Below are positions 12,483 through 22,991 of a stretch of DNA of 64,000 nt, in pieces. Origin of the DNA: Combretum micranthum (taxonomy: Eukaryota > Streptophyta > Magnoliopsida > Myrtales > Combretaceae); NCBI GenBank assembly GCA_024138025.1, contig JAMXBD010001586.1:1-64000 (forward strand), written 5' to 3'. The notes beneath the pieces were generated by a model. It was not told the origin of the DNA. It saw only the letters and a program-made list of their open reading frames with translations, and ran no database searches. Made by a program: the position numbers and the translations under genes. Position 1 is the first letter of the stretch, and each line of letters begins with the position of its first letter.

Positions 12483-13683
12483 TGTCGAGCCTGGATTTTT
12501 TCACTCATCTGGTTCATTTTTTCTAACCCGATTCACATTAAACCCCAACCCATTTAACATGAATCCTCGACTAGGGGTTAAAAGAAATTTAAAACAAAAT
12601 TTTAGAGTCGCCACCCGATATAAATCGGGAAAAAAAAAAAAAGCTAGGATCAATGGGTCGGTTGATCCTAACTTAGCTACTAGTCTGCGAAAATTGATTT
12701 AAAAATCAACTTTTAAAACCAGATATCATGGATTCGGGGCTAACCTATTAAAACCAAATTGGTTACCACTTTTGGAATTTTAAATTTATAATCTATCCTT
12801 TATATGCTCAAAAATTCAAATAATACATTATAAAACAATATTCACAAATCACATTATTCATTTTTTTTTATTTTTATGTGCTTTTATTCATTCTTATTAT
12901 TATTTTTTTAGAATATGAATATCAACAAAAACATATTATATTTAAAATATTTATTCACAATATTAAAAAAAAAACAAAAACATTTTTTTATTATTTTTTA
13001 TGTCGCCCCGCAGGTGCCTACGTACTCGCTAATCGAGATCAGACAAAACGTAGTTCTTTTTAAAAAGAACCTTAATTTGTTGATCAATTTTAATTTTTTG
13101 AACTCTTTTCATTTTAAGTTCATTAAGTTTTCAAGTTTTTATAAAAAAATCATTTTTTGATGACCCTATGATCTAATCAATTGTTTTTTTTTATTTTATG
13201 AAAATATAATTTTTCTAAGTCCAAAAATCATTTTTTATTATTTTTTTCTAAAAAATTTTGGTTTTGGAAAATCCAATTTTGTCATTTTTATCTATTTTTA
13301 TCATTATTTTTTTTATTATTTTATTATTATTTTTTTTAAATCATCACATAATTTCACAACATATCCAGAATAATTTAAAATATATTAAAAATATTTTCCA
13401 TGCATTAAATATGCATTTCTAAGGCAATTTGTATAAATACACATTAAAAATATTCAAAAAATATCAAAAATATCAAAAAAATAAATTTATATAAAAAATA
13501 AATATTTTGATTTTTCTGGATTTTTCTGAATTTTTATGAATTTTTATAAATTTTTTACTATTTTTTGCTATTTTTTATTATTTTCTGAAATTAATTATAT
13601 AATAAACTATTAATAAAATAATACGGATTAACCTGGACCGTCGGATGAAGCGGACGAGATCAGGAGCGTCGATCGCGCTGACC

Positions 13684-13893
13684 GATCTAGATCGTCTGAT
13701 CTTGTTGACTCGATCTGGGCCATCTGATCGCTTGATGAAATCTGGGCCGTCTGATCGCTTGATGAAATCTGGGCCATCTGATCGCTTGATGAAATCTGAG
13801 CCGCTGATTTGCTTGATGAAATCTGGACCGTCTGATCGCTTGATCAAATCTGGACCGTCTGATCTGCCTGATGAAATCTGGACCGTCTGATCA
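13684..13893. repeat. 27-bp tandem array inside the Ogre 3' LTR, about 8 units
   Basis: Units resemble ATCTGGGCCGTCTGATCGCT plus TGATGAA. The period of 27 (sometimes 26 or 28) is a multiple of three, which leaves both strands open and produces spurious repetitive ORFs. The same array is at 26230-26436 (about 8 units) and at 30368-30700 (about 12 units). Confidence 0.9.
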
Positions 13894-13894
13894 A

Positions 13895-13935
13895 AGTTGA
13901 CCGTTGACCGACGACCGTTGACCGATGACCGACCG
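13895..13935. promoter_or_regulatory. Cluster of W-box-like TTGACC motifs in the Ogre LTR
   Basis: TTGACC occurs three times in about 35 bases, mixed with CGATGACC variants. The cluster recurs at about 26443-26490 and 30701-30750. TTGAC(C/T) is the core site of WRKY transcription factors. Function here is inferred from the motif only, and the block lies downstream of the likely transcription start in the element's sense direction. Confidence 0.4.
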
Positions 13936-14396
13936 GGTTGGATTCGGATCTTCGGGTCGGATCTCGGAGCTCCGGCGGGTGAAGAAGAAGATGACGCGAC
14001 TTTTCGGGGCGGATTCCGGCGGCTCCGGTGGTCCTCGGCGGCTGGAAGCTTGTCGGCCCGACTCCTGCTGCGACGGCGCGTCCTTTGGTGGTGGTGGCGT
14101 TCACTCAGAACGGCGGCAAGGGGTAGCTCCGGTGATGGTTGTACGGCGGCGTTTGAAGAACAAAATAAAAAAAATTTCAGAGAGAAATCCGATCAATTCG
14201 AACAAATCTAAGCACACTAAATCATCCAAATAAAGTTTCTAACACTGTTACAACACTCAATTTGGATTAAATCTGATCCAATCAATTCGAATTTGAAAAA
14301 TTCGAATTCTATACCCTAATTTCAAGAATTTCGAATTGGCTTTGCTATGTATGTGTTCTTCTGAAATTGACTTGTGCCTTTTGCTCCTAGGACCTC

Positions 14397-14406
14397 CTAT
14401 TTATAG
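14397..14406 (-). promoter_or_regulatory. TATA box of the Ogre 3' LTR
   Basis: On the - strand it reads CTATAAATAG within a GC-poor U3 of about 570 bases. It is conserved exactly at 26942-26951 and in a one-base-shorter form in the solo LTR near 31224. It would place transcription start near 14370. Confidence 0.65.
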
Positions 14407-14976
14407 GTTGCAAGCTCAATTTTCAGTTTTCGAACAGTTTCAAAAATGAATTGATTTTTGCCCTTTGATTTTTTCACGAATTTAATTAGAAAATCCATGA
14501 TTAAATTGTTTGAAAAGATGAATTGATGATTGTTTTCATATTCCATGCCAGATTCATCCACTCAATTTTGTAACTCCTCAATTGAATGCAATTGAATGCT
14601 TTATACATTGAATTTTGTAACTTTTGGGTTGTTTTTTTTTTGCACTAATCTTTCATATTTTGTAACCACTTTGCAATCCCATCATCAATTTTGACAATCA
14701 ATGTTTGTCAGTTAAAACTGATGTAAAGTAAAGCAAAAGTCACATTTGAGAAAATGAAAAGACAAAAAATAAAAAGGCAAAAATTTGCCTTTGCTAGGGT
14801 TTGAACCTGTGTCCTTGAGCTTGAATGTGTATTTGGGTCAATGTGTTTAACCAATAGGCCATTTGGCCTGTGCCTTGATCACTTAGCCAATTTCATCAAT
14901 ACTTAAGGCTTTTGGAAAAATGAATTTAATTATATTTTTAAGCCTTAATTAATTGGGCAAAAATTGGGTGTCTACA

Positions 14977-14989
14977 GCTGTCCCTCTTT
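14977..14989 (-). other. Polypurine tract of the Ogre-type element
   Basis: In sense AAAGAGGGACAGC abuts the TGTAGACACC start of the 3' LTR. Confidence 0.75.
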
Positions 14990-15137
14990 GTGGTAAAGTT
15001 TGAACAAAACTTTTGCCACAAAGACAAAAAGACAACCAATTTTTGCTTAGCTTCTCCTTTCAAAATCTTGTGCTAAACTATCTGTCAAGTTTAGACTTAG
15101 AGATTTGCTAGGTCAACCGTCGGACCTAGACTTTAAT

Positions 15138-15280
15138 TTGGTCATTTGCCGGACCAATGGGCTTTGTTTGGTCATTTGCCGGACCAATGGGCTTTTCATT
15201 TGCCGACCAATGGGCTTTTTGGTCATTTGTCGGACCAATGGGCTTTGGTTTGGTCATTTGCCGGACCAATGGGCTTTGGT
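15138..15280. repeat. Minisatellite, ~30-bp unit, five copies, in the Ogre 3' spacer
   Basis: The phrase GGTCATTTGCCGGACCAATG plus GGCTTT recurs five times, one copy shortened. It produces spurious ORFs at 15105-15340. Confidence 0.9.
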
Positions 15281-15283
15281 CTT

Positions 15284-15552
15284 AGTCACCATCTAGGTGT
15301 ATGGATTTCTGACTTCTGTCTTGTTCACTATCTTGGATAGATTTCTGAATTTTGTCTTCATCACCATCTTGAGTGAATGAATTTCTGGATCTTCTTGATC
15401 ACTATCTTGAATGAATGAATTTCTGAATTCTGTCTTGATCACCATCTTTAGTAGATGGGTTTCTGGATCTTGTCACCATCTCGAAAGGATGAATTTTGGG
15501 TTACCATCTCTAAAGGATGGATTTTGGGTCACCATCTCGATGGATTTTGAGT
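15284..15552. repeat. Second degenerate tandem repeat in the Ogre 3' spacer
   Basis: TCACCATCTTGAATGAATGA-like phrases followed by TTTCTGAATTCTGTC recur about seven times, with units shortening toward 15552. Confidence 0.8.
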
Positions 15553-15607
15553 TTGGGTAGTACTAGACTATTTGTCTAGACTGAGGGGTATTTGTGATTT
15601 TTCAATC

Positions 15608-15750
15608 CACTGGAGTTTCTTTCTCTTTCTCTTTTTCTTTTTCTTTTTCTTTTTTTTTTTTTTTTCTTTTCTTTTTTTTCTTCTTTTTTTTTCTTCTTTT
15701 TTTTTTTCTTTTTTTTTTTCTTCTTTTTTTTTTCTTCTTTTTTTTTTTCA
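15608..15750. repeat. Pyrimidine-rich low-complexity tract
   Basis: Almost only T and C, in CTTT and T-run patterns. The apparent Phe-rich or Lys-rich ORFs here are not genes. Confidence 0.95.
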
Positions 15751-16067
15751 ATCCAACATGCTTCAATTTTCTATCAAAATTAGTTATTCTTGCCATAATA
15801 TTTTCTTTTAAAATAAGAACAATCAATAGACCAAACTGTATAAACGCATTCATTCAGTATTATAAGATGCTCAAATTTCTTTTTCTGATGATTCAAATGG
15901 TGTTTGATTGGAAATTTGTTCAGAAGAATTTTGTGGGTTAGGCTTTGATTCAACTTCAAAGAATTTCAGGCTTTGATTCGACTTCAGAGAATTTCAGGAA
16001 TATCAACTTTGCTTATAATTAATTAAAATAAAATCAATTGATCACTTGAAATGACAAGTTTTATTGA

Positions 16068-17312
16068 TCAAGGATAATACAACTTTACAGCATCTGAGTT
16101 CACAGGATCCTTTAAATTGGGTCCATCCATTTGGGAAAGGATTAATGCTCCTCCCGATAAGACCTTCTTCACTATATATGGTCCTTCATAATTTGGTGTG
16201 AACTTTCCTCTGGAATCTTGCACATTTGGCAGCATTTTTCTCAAAACCAAATCACCTTCTTGGAAATTTCTTGGCTTAACCTTCTTGTTAAATGCTCTAG
16301 CCATCCTTTGTTGATATAATTGCCATGACACATGGCGGTTAATCTTTTTTCATCTAAAAGATTTAACTGTTCAACCTTTGTCTAACCCATTCAGCTTCTT
16401 CGAGCTCTGTTTCAGCCATACTCGGAGCGAAGGAATCTCAACTTCTACTGGTAAAACAGCTTCAGTTCCATATACCAGGGAATAGGGCGTTGCCCCAGTT
16501 GACACTCTTACAGAGGTTCGATATGCCATTAATGCTAATGGGAGCATTTCATGCCAATCCTTGTATGCAATTGTCATCTTCTCAATGATTCTCTTGATGT
16601 TTTTGTTGGCGGCTTCTACTGCTCCATTCATCTGTGGGCGATATGGAGTGGAATTCCGGTGTTTAATCTTGAATTGCTGACATAAATCAGTCATTGCATT
16701 GTTGTTCAAATTTGTACCATTATCGTAATGATACTTTCTGGAGTTCCATATCGAGCAATGATATCTCTTTTGATGAATCGACCACAACGGCTTTTGTCAC
16801 ACTGGCGTATGAAGCAGCTTCAACCCACTTGGTGAAGTAATCGATTGCAACTAGTATGAATCGATGACCATTTGAAGCTTTTGGCGATATTGGCCCGATT
16901 ACGTCTATTCCCCACATTGAGAACGGCCATGGTGTTGACATTGACTGTAATTCCTTTGGAGGAGCATTTATCTTGTTTGCGTAAATTTGACATAGATGAC
17001 AAGATCTCACATGTTTGATACAGTCTGATTCCATGGTTAACCAGAAATATCCTAGCCTCATAATCTTTTTAGCTAGCATATATCCGTTCATATGAGGTCC
17101 ACATACTCCCTCATGAACTTCTTCCATTAATTTTTGAGCTTCTTTTCATCTACACATCTCAACAGGGTTGTATCAATGACCTTCTGTATAAGGTATCTCC
17201 ACTTAACAAGAAATGACTTGCCAGACGTCTCAATGATTTCTGATCCTTTTTTGTAGCACACTCAGGATAACTACCTGTTTGCAAGAAAATTTTGATATCT
17301 TGAAACCATGGT
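16068..17312 (-). pseudogene. int: Integrase of the Ogre-type element (frameshifted)
   Basis: The N-terminal HHCC zinc region is visible around 17120-16980 (HEGVCGPH, then CHLC). The catalytic core starts with WGIDVIGP (first Asp). The second Asp is in DNGTN near 16720 and the Glu in AVEAANKNIKRI. The C-terminal part (16331-16068) contains FQEGDLVLRKML and FTPNYEGPYIV and ends at the stop near 16068. Small indels at about 16740-16790 and 16335-16370 split it into three open pieces. Integrase would insert the cDNA and produce the 5-bp duplication seen at the ends. All three catalytic residues are present, so the damage is limited to the indels. Confidence 0.88.
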
Positions 17313-17777
17313 TCATTGATCAATCACAGCACAGAATGCGGGTTCACTTCTTATTCGGACTTGCAAAGGTTGTATTCTTACTCCTTCAGTGAATTGGATC
17401 AAAGAGGCCAGAGTAGCCAATGCATCAGCAAATTGATTCTGAGTTCTCGGCACATAAGTGAAGGAAATTTCTTTGAATTTTCCTGTTAACTCAGCCAAGT
17501 GATTATGATAAGGAATCAACTTGGGATCCTTAGTTTTGAACTCGCCTCGAGTTTGGAAAATGATAAGTGATGAATCTCCAAACACTTCGAGCTCCTCGAT
17601 ATTCATTTGAATTGCCATTTCTAATCCCATGATGCATGCCTCGTATTCCGCTACATTATTTGTGTAAGGAAACATTAATCTGGCTGATGCCGGGAACTGT
17701 TCTTCTTTTGGTGAGATAAGGACTGCCCCTATTCCACATCCGTATACGTTGGCTGCTCCATCGAAATACAACTTCCA
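17313..17777 (-). CDS. Second RNase H domain (archaeal-type) of the Ogre polyprotein
   Basis: The domain starts at WKLYFDGAANVYGCGIGAVL and continues with NNVAEYEACIMGLEMAI, a VFGDSSLII block and FADALATLASL. These carry the Asp, Glu, Asp and Asp positions of RNase H. It follows the ordinary retroelement RNase H in the same open frame (18065-17313). A second RNase H between the usual one and integrase is a recognised hallmark of the Tat lineage. The frame is uninterrupted and ends at a stop at 17313, probably a small indel ahead of integrase. It would degrade the RNA strand of RNA-DNA hybrids during reverse transcription. Confidence 0.88.
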   Translation of the reverse strand, partial: WKLYFDGAANVYGCGIGAVLISPKEEQFPASARLMFPYTNNVAEYEACIMGLEMAIQMNIEELEVFGDSSLIIFQTRGEFKTKDPKLIPYHNHLAELTGKFKEISFTYVPRTQNQFADALATLASLIQFTEGVRIQPLQVRIRSEPAFCAVIDQ

Positions 17778-18485
17778 ATTGTTGTTTTCGGCTTCTGTTT
17801 CTGTTATTCTGATGCCTTCATCTGGAAACTGATCTTGTTCCTTTAATTCTTCGTCATCAACTGGGCTTTCTGCGAGTTGATCAGCTAAAACTTGTCCTTT
17901 GACTGAACTTTGATTCACATAAATGATATCAAATTCAGAAAGTAGCATCTGCCATTTCGAGATTCGACCTACTAAAGCCGGTTTGCGTGCCAAGTATCGC
18001 AATGGATCATGCTTCGTAATCAACTCGATCGAGTAGAAGAGCGTATACTGCCTAAGCCTGTGCATAACCCATACTAATGCACAGCAGGTTTTTCTATCTC
18101 TGAATACTTTTGTTCTCCATTTGAGAATTTCTTGCTTAAGTAGTAAACAGCTCTTTCTTTTCCTTCCTCATCTTTTTGCCCAGCACACAACCCATAGATT
18201 CAGGAAGAATTGTCAAGTACAAGAACAATGGTTCCCGGTTTTGGAGTAACCAGTACTGGTGGATTTGTCAGATACTGCTTTATCCGATTAAAGGCTTTTT
18301 CACATTCGTCATTCCATTCAATTAGGGCATTCTTCTTCAGCAGTTTAAACAGCGGTTGGCACTTATCAGTCAGCTGTGATATGAATCGAGCAATGTAATT
18401 CAACCTTCCCAAGAGGCCTCTGATTTCCTTTAATGTTTTTGGTGGAGGCAAATCCTGAATCGCCTTGACTTATCAGGATCGATTT
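17778..18485 (-). pseudogene. RNase H (retroelement type) of the Ogre polyprotein
   Basis: The connection region LPPPKTLKEIRGLLGRLNYIA (in part) is at the start of the open piece 18451-18200. The RNase H core follows with DEEGKERAVYYLSKKF near 18150 and LITKHDPLRYL near 18010, leading directly into the second RNase H. Frame breaks at about 18460-18480, 18200 and 18080 are single-base in nature. The region is otherwise collinear with other gypsy elements. Confidence 0.82.
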
Positions 18486-19484
18486 CTATCCCTTTTGGCT
18501 AACCATGAATCCTAATAATTTTCCAGATGTCACTCCGAAAGTGCATTTTTCTGGATTCAATTTCAACTGGAACTTCCTTAATCTTTCAAAAAGCTTCCTT
18601 AACACCACTACATGATCATCTCCTTCCTTTGTCTTGGCGATCATATCATCTACATATACTTCCACCTCTTTGTGCATCATATCATGAAGTATAGCAAGCA
18701 TTGCTCGTTGATAAGTTGCCCCGGCATTCTTGAGACCGAAAGGCATGACCTTGTAACAAAAAGTTCCCCAGGCTGTAACGAATGTGGTTTTGACCTTATC
18801 TTCTTCGGCCATTAATATCTGATTATACCCTGAAAATCCATCCATGAATGAAAATAGATGATTTCCAGCGGTATTGTCCACTAAAACATCGATGTGAGGC
18901 AACGGGAAATTATCTTTCGGGGTTGCTTTGTTTAGATCTCTGAAATCCACACAGATTCTTACTTTCCCGTTTTTCTTAAGTACTGGCACTATATTTGATA
19001 CCCAATCCGAATAATCAGAAACCTCAATGAATCCTACTTCAAGCAACTTTTTTACTTCATCCTTGATTTGGAGGAGTAAATCCGGCCTAAATCGCCTTAA
19101 TTTTTGCTTTATAGGTTTAAAATCCTCCTTTGTTGGCAATTTGTGAACCACAATGGATGGGTCTAAACCAGGCATATCGCTGTACGACCATGCAAAAACA
19201 TCCAAGTATTCGGCTAGTAACTTGGTTAAATCTTGTGCCGTGCTCTCAGGCAATTTTCCCCCTATCCTCAGATTCCTAGGGTTTTCACTTGTTCCCAAAT
19301 TAATCACTTCAATGGTTTCGGGAATTTCAATCTTCCTTGTTCAAAATTTTGCCAAATTTCTTGTGTTCTAAATTGATAATCAATATCATCTTCAACATCT
19401 AACCCAGTAGAGTTAGAGGTGATATTGATATTTTCATTAATTATACGCGCGAGATATCCCTGAACTTCATCACAATTGTCGAAT
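18486..19484 (-). CDS. RT: Reverse transcriptase of the Ogre-type element (core intact)
   Basis: The open frame 19307-18486 holds a complete RT palm: FAWSYSDMPGLDPSIVVHKL, VRICVDFRDLNKATPKD, PLPHIDVLVD, FSFMDGFSGYNQI, TFCYKVMPFGLKNAGATYQ and the catalytic EVYVDDMIAKT. All three catalytic Asp residues are present. Coding resumes after the intron at 19484, and a one-base loss near 19325 separates that short 5' part from the RT frame. It would copy element RNA into cDNA inside the particle. It is the best-preserved coding piece of the element. Confidence 0.92.
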
Positions 19485-19639
19485 CTGGTTGAATATGAAT
19501 GAGGAATGTATGAGAATATGTGAAAACACAAATGGAAATAAATTTTATTAAACTGGGACGGTGTTTAAGTACACTTATTTGAGCATCACATAATACTGAA
19601 AAACACGAAACACAAATCTAGTCTTAGATAAATTCTTAC
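19485..19639 (-). other. Spliceosomal intron between protease and RT of the Ogre-type element (155 bp)
   Basis: In sense the gag-protease frame runs into a strong donor, AA|GTAAGAATTT at 19640/19639, with an in-frame TAA just inside the intron. The acceptor is TTCAACCAG|ATTCGAC at 19485/19484 after an AT- and pyrimidine-rich stretch. Two codon bases before the donor plus one after the acceptor complete a codon, so the phase matches. Ogre elements are known to carry such an intron at this place; unspliced RNA would give gag-protease and spliced RNA the full polyprotein. Confidence 0.7.
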
Positions 19640-20470
19640 TTAAAAGACTTAATACTAGCGCAAGGCACAGAGAACCAATTTCTCAAGATCATTTCTTTGG
19701 ATGAAGCATCTTCTTTGATATCATCTGGCTGCTGGATATGATGTGGCTTTGGAAAGGAATGGCTGATGTGAGGAATTTTGATGATTGGATCATATTCCTT
19801 GTCGAGCTTCCTTCTTCTCATTTGGTTTTTCATTTCCCACTTCAGCACAAGTGGGGGAATAACCCAGTCCAAAGGTTCCCACCTGAGTTTCTTTCTCATC
19901 ATCATACAGACTTCGTCAAACATTTGAAGCCCGAAGTCTTCTTCTCCTTCTTTTCCAATGTAAGGGACAGCTGTCTCCTTGTAAATGGCATAATCCTGTT
20001 CTCCCATAACAGTGATGAGTTGACCATTGGCTATGAACTTAACTTTCTGGTGCAGGCTTGATGGTATTGCTGGCAGCATGGATCCATGGTCTTCCCAACA
20101 GCAGATTGAATGTTCTGGGGATATCAATCACTTGGAAAGGAATAATGAAAGTTTGAGGCCCGATGATGACTTCTAACTCCACTTCACCTATTATATCTCT
20201 TTTGACCATCAAAAGCACGAACCACAATAGAGCTTGGTTTGATGTCTGACGGTTCAATTTCCAATAAGCTCAAAGTGGCTAAGGGGCACACATTCAAAGA
20301 GGATCCATTGTCAACTAATACTCGAGAGACGATCTTTCCACAGCTTTTGACTACGATGAAGAGGGCCTTGTTATGTTGATCCTTCCTCTCCCAGTTCTTC
20401 AGATGAGAAAATGATTTGCTCATTTGCAAAGATTGAGTTGATGATATGCCCCAAGGCTTCTTCTGATACA
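19640..20470 (-). pseudogene. Aspartic protease region of the Ogre polyprotein
   Basis: The active-site block VLVDNGSSLNVCPLATL lies at about 20340-20290, followed by FQVIDIPRTFNLLLGRPWIH near 20090. The domain continues with SSLHQKVKFIANGQLITVMG near 20050-20000 and an acidic, Lys/Arg-rich tail that ends at the intron donor. Frame changes occur at about 20190-20240 and 20040-20130. The protease would cut the polyprotein. The catalytic D-N-G-S form differs from the commoner D-T/S-G but is frequent in this lineage. Confidence 0.85.
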
Positions 20471-22645
20471 CCTTCTGGAACTTTCACTTCTTCTAAGGCT
20501 TTGAAAAGAGCCTCACGGTGTACATTAGAGCTAATCAGCAGACTCATGAGCGATATTTGGGCAGGTATTTTGGCCAACTGCTCGACAACCTTGTATTCAC
20601 TTGCTTTCATCAGTTTTGCCAATGCTGACTTCTCTTCATCTTTCTTTCCTTCTTCATTTTGCTGCTGTGGCATATTCACAGTTGCATTCTTTCCGGTCGA
20701 CTCATAAACTCTTCCTGAGCGAGTAAGGCCACCAACCATGGCCATTGAAGCATGATTTACCGCCTTATAATCAAATGGAGCGGCTTTATAATCACTCACA
20801 GCAAGGGGTATGAAAGGTATAGTTCTAGGCTTTGATGAAGTTGATCCATCTTCACTACCTTTGCCTATTTCGATTTTGATGGATCTAGGTCCACCTTCGA
20901 TCATACCCACAAACTCGTCTTCTTTTGCTTTCTTATCTTCCTCTCCAAATTCCGGACCCCATCCAGTTGGAGGAGCATCAGCATAGACACGGGGCTCAAA
21001 CCAGTAATCTATTAAATACTGGTATTTTCCATCATTTCCCAGGGTTCCAATGGTTGGATCTCCAGCCTGATACCTTTCCCATAACTCAGCCTGTGTGCTC
21101 GATCTCCTTGGTTTCGGGATCAACATTTCCAGAATCTCTTCTTTTTTAATAGTTCCTCCTTGTAGTAGCTTGTAAATAGCAGGCCTGGTTTTGGTGCGGT
21201 CTCTTAAATTCATATTGAGCAAATGACCCTTCTGGCGAAGGTTCCATGCTACTTGTTCTATGGTGATTGGCAACTCATCCAGATTGATTTCTTGGTCCGG
21301 CACTTCAGCGGTGATCATATTGATGACTGGTCCATGGTTTGGCAGTGGGTTAGTAGAGACGTTTGGAGTCTCAACGAAATCCAACTGGATGACTTTTGCA
21401 TCAATAAGATCTTGGATTTTATGCCTAAGCCTCCAGCATCTGTCTGTTGAATGCCCGATTTGCCCCATGTGATATTCACACTTCAGCTCAGGATTGTAAT
21501 ATCTAGGCTTTAAGTCTTCCCTAGGAACTTCAAGATTGATCAGATTATCGGCCCTTAATTTAGCTAATACTTGGCTAAGGGGAACCGGAATTCGAGTGAA
21601 GTTCCGCCTGCTGAACCTTGATTGTTGATTTGGGACTGCACTTTGTTGAGTCTGATCCTTATTCTGATTTTGATTCTGATTTGTTGACAACACGAAAGAC
21701 TTAGTAGGGCCAGTTGCATCTGAAGTATTGACCATGCTGACGGTTGAATCTTTCCCTTTGTATGGGACATTTCTCGGTGCAGTATATTTCTTTTCTTGTT
21801 GCAATTTTCCTGCCGAAATTGCATTCTCAATCCTGCACCCAGCTATCACCACTTCTGAGAAACTTGCTGATGCATGCCCAATCAGATGGGAAAAGAAAGG
21901 TTCCTCTAGCGTGTTGATAAAAGTGAAAGTGAGGTCCTTTCAGGCATCGGGTGGTGATCCTTGCAGCCAATGCTCTCCAGCGCTGAGCATACTCCTTGAA
22001 AGTCTCTTCTTTCTTCTTCTTCAGATTGCTTAAATCCCATACCGAGGGCGCCATCTCAATGTTAAACTTATACTGATTAAAAACGCCCTAGCCAACTTGT
22101 CCCAAGTATCAATTCTTGATGGTCTAATTGGGCGTACCAGGCCAAAGCAGCACCAGTAAGACTGTCCTGGAAGGTTTGCACCATCAGCTTGTCAAACTTT
22201 GCATATTGCCCCATTCGTCGTACATACAATCTGGTATGCATATTAGGGCAACCTGTCCCGTCATATTTTTCAAATTCCGGTGCCTTAAATTTCTCAGGGA
22301 AGGCACCTTCCTCATATTGAGGCAAATTCAGATCGCGGTTTGATCAAAACCATCGAACGTCTTCATTTTCTCAAGCAGTTTTCTTCCATTTCTTTAGCCT
22401 GAGCTTCCAGTTCTTTCTTCAACTCAGCCGCATTAAACTCATTTGATGACTCCTCTTGCTGAATAAGCTGCCTCAATTTCTTTTCCTTTCTGTGCCTTGA
22501 ATTCTTCAGAAGTTGTGGGGTCTTGAGTTGCAAGACTCTGTGTTAAAGCCTGCATCTGTTCAGCAATTCCAAGGAGGGTTTGTTCCACGGTGTTGAGTCT
22601 TTGTTCATTGGTCTGGTCTGTGGGGTTGCTCCCGGTGTTAGACAT
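20471..22645 (-). pseudogene. gag: gag of the Ogre-type element (frameshifted)
   Basis: The ATG at 22645 starts a Gln-rich, probably coiled-coil segment (TVEQTLLGIAEQMQALTQSL). The capsid-like core lies at 22325-21830, with FKAPEFEKYDGTGCP, MVQTFQDSLTGAALAWY and FKEYAQRWRALAARI. A long linker follows, with a CxxH-like knuckle region (CEYHMGQIGHSTDRCW) near 21490-21440. The frame 21852-20371 is open through to the protease. Indels near 22430-22330, 22080 and 21840 break the N-terminal half. Gag builds the particle and packages RNA. The start was chosen because no earlier in-frame ATG exists and a spacer separates it from ORF1. Confidence 0.85.
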
Positions 22646-22991
22646 CTTAGCTCGGGATCTGGTAACAATAGGGCTCCTAACCGGCTTGGACGCTATCTTT
22701 CAAGTTTTAAAACTCGAATTTGCTAGACCTGGACATTTATTATTTATTAATATTTTTTTTAGAATAAATGAATTAATATACATATGCAAGAATGCAGATA
22801 TGCTATCACACAGATGCAAATGGGGATATTGACCAATGATTTTTTTTTAAAAAAAATTTGTATTAAAAGATAATGTTTAACATAACAAAAACTTCTAATG
22901 GTTTAGAAACCTTATTTCCTAGTGACTGAATCAAAACTACTTTCTAATGGTTTCAAAGAACCTTGATTCCTAAGGACTAAACCTAAATCAA
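22646..22991 (-). other. Spacer between ORF1 and gag of the Ogre-type element
   Basis: AT-rich. No open frame is supported. Separates the ORF1 stop from the gag start by about 345 bases. Confidence 0.6.

Larger units (their letters stand above)
12483..14976 (-). repeat. 3' LTR of the Ogre-type element (2494 bp)
   Basis: In sense it begins TGTAGACACC and ends GGCTCGACA. It is closely similar along its whole length to 25059-27525, with many single-base length differences in homopolymers. It holds a 27-bp tandem array, a GC-rich block and a TATA-like box. Confidence 0.92.

Noticed and set aside
12915..13160. Lys/Phe/Ile-rich ORFs
   Set aside because: AT-rich LTR sequence; no counterpart kept in the other LTR copies.
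13578..14233. Overlapping ORFs on both strands with repeated SGPSDRLMK or IKRSDGPDF and Arg/Gly-rich extensions
   Set aside because: They arise from the 27-bp LTR array and the GC-rich LTR block, recur in all three LTR copies, and shift frame with unit changes.
15105..15340. ORFs with repeated PDQWAL or CRTNGL
   Set aside because: They are translations of the 30-bp minisatellite in the Ogre 3' spacer.
15572..15941. Phe-rich ORF (+) and Lys-rich ORF (-)
   Set aside because: Low-complexity pyrimidine tract; no real protein.
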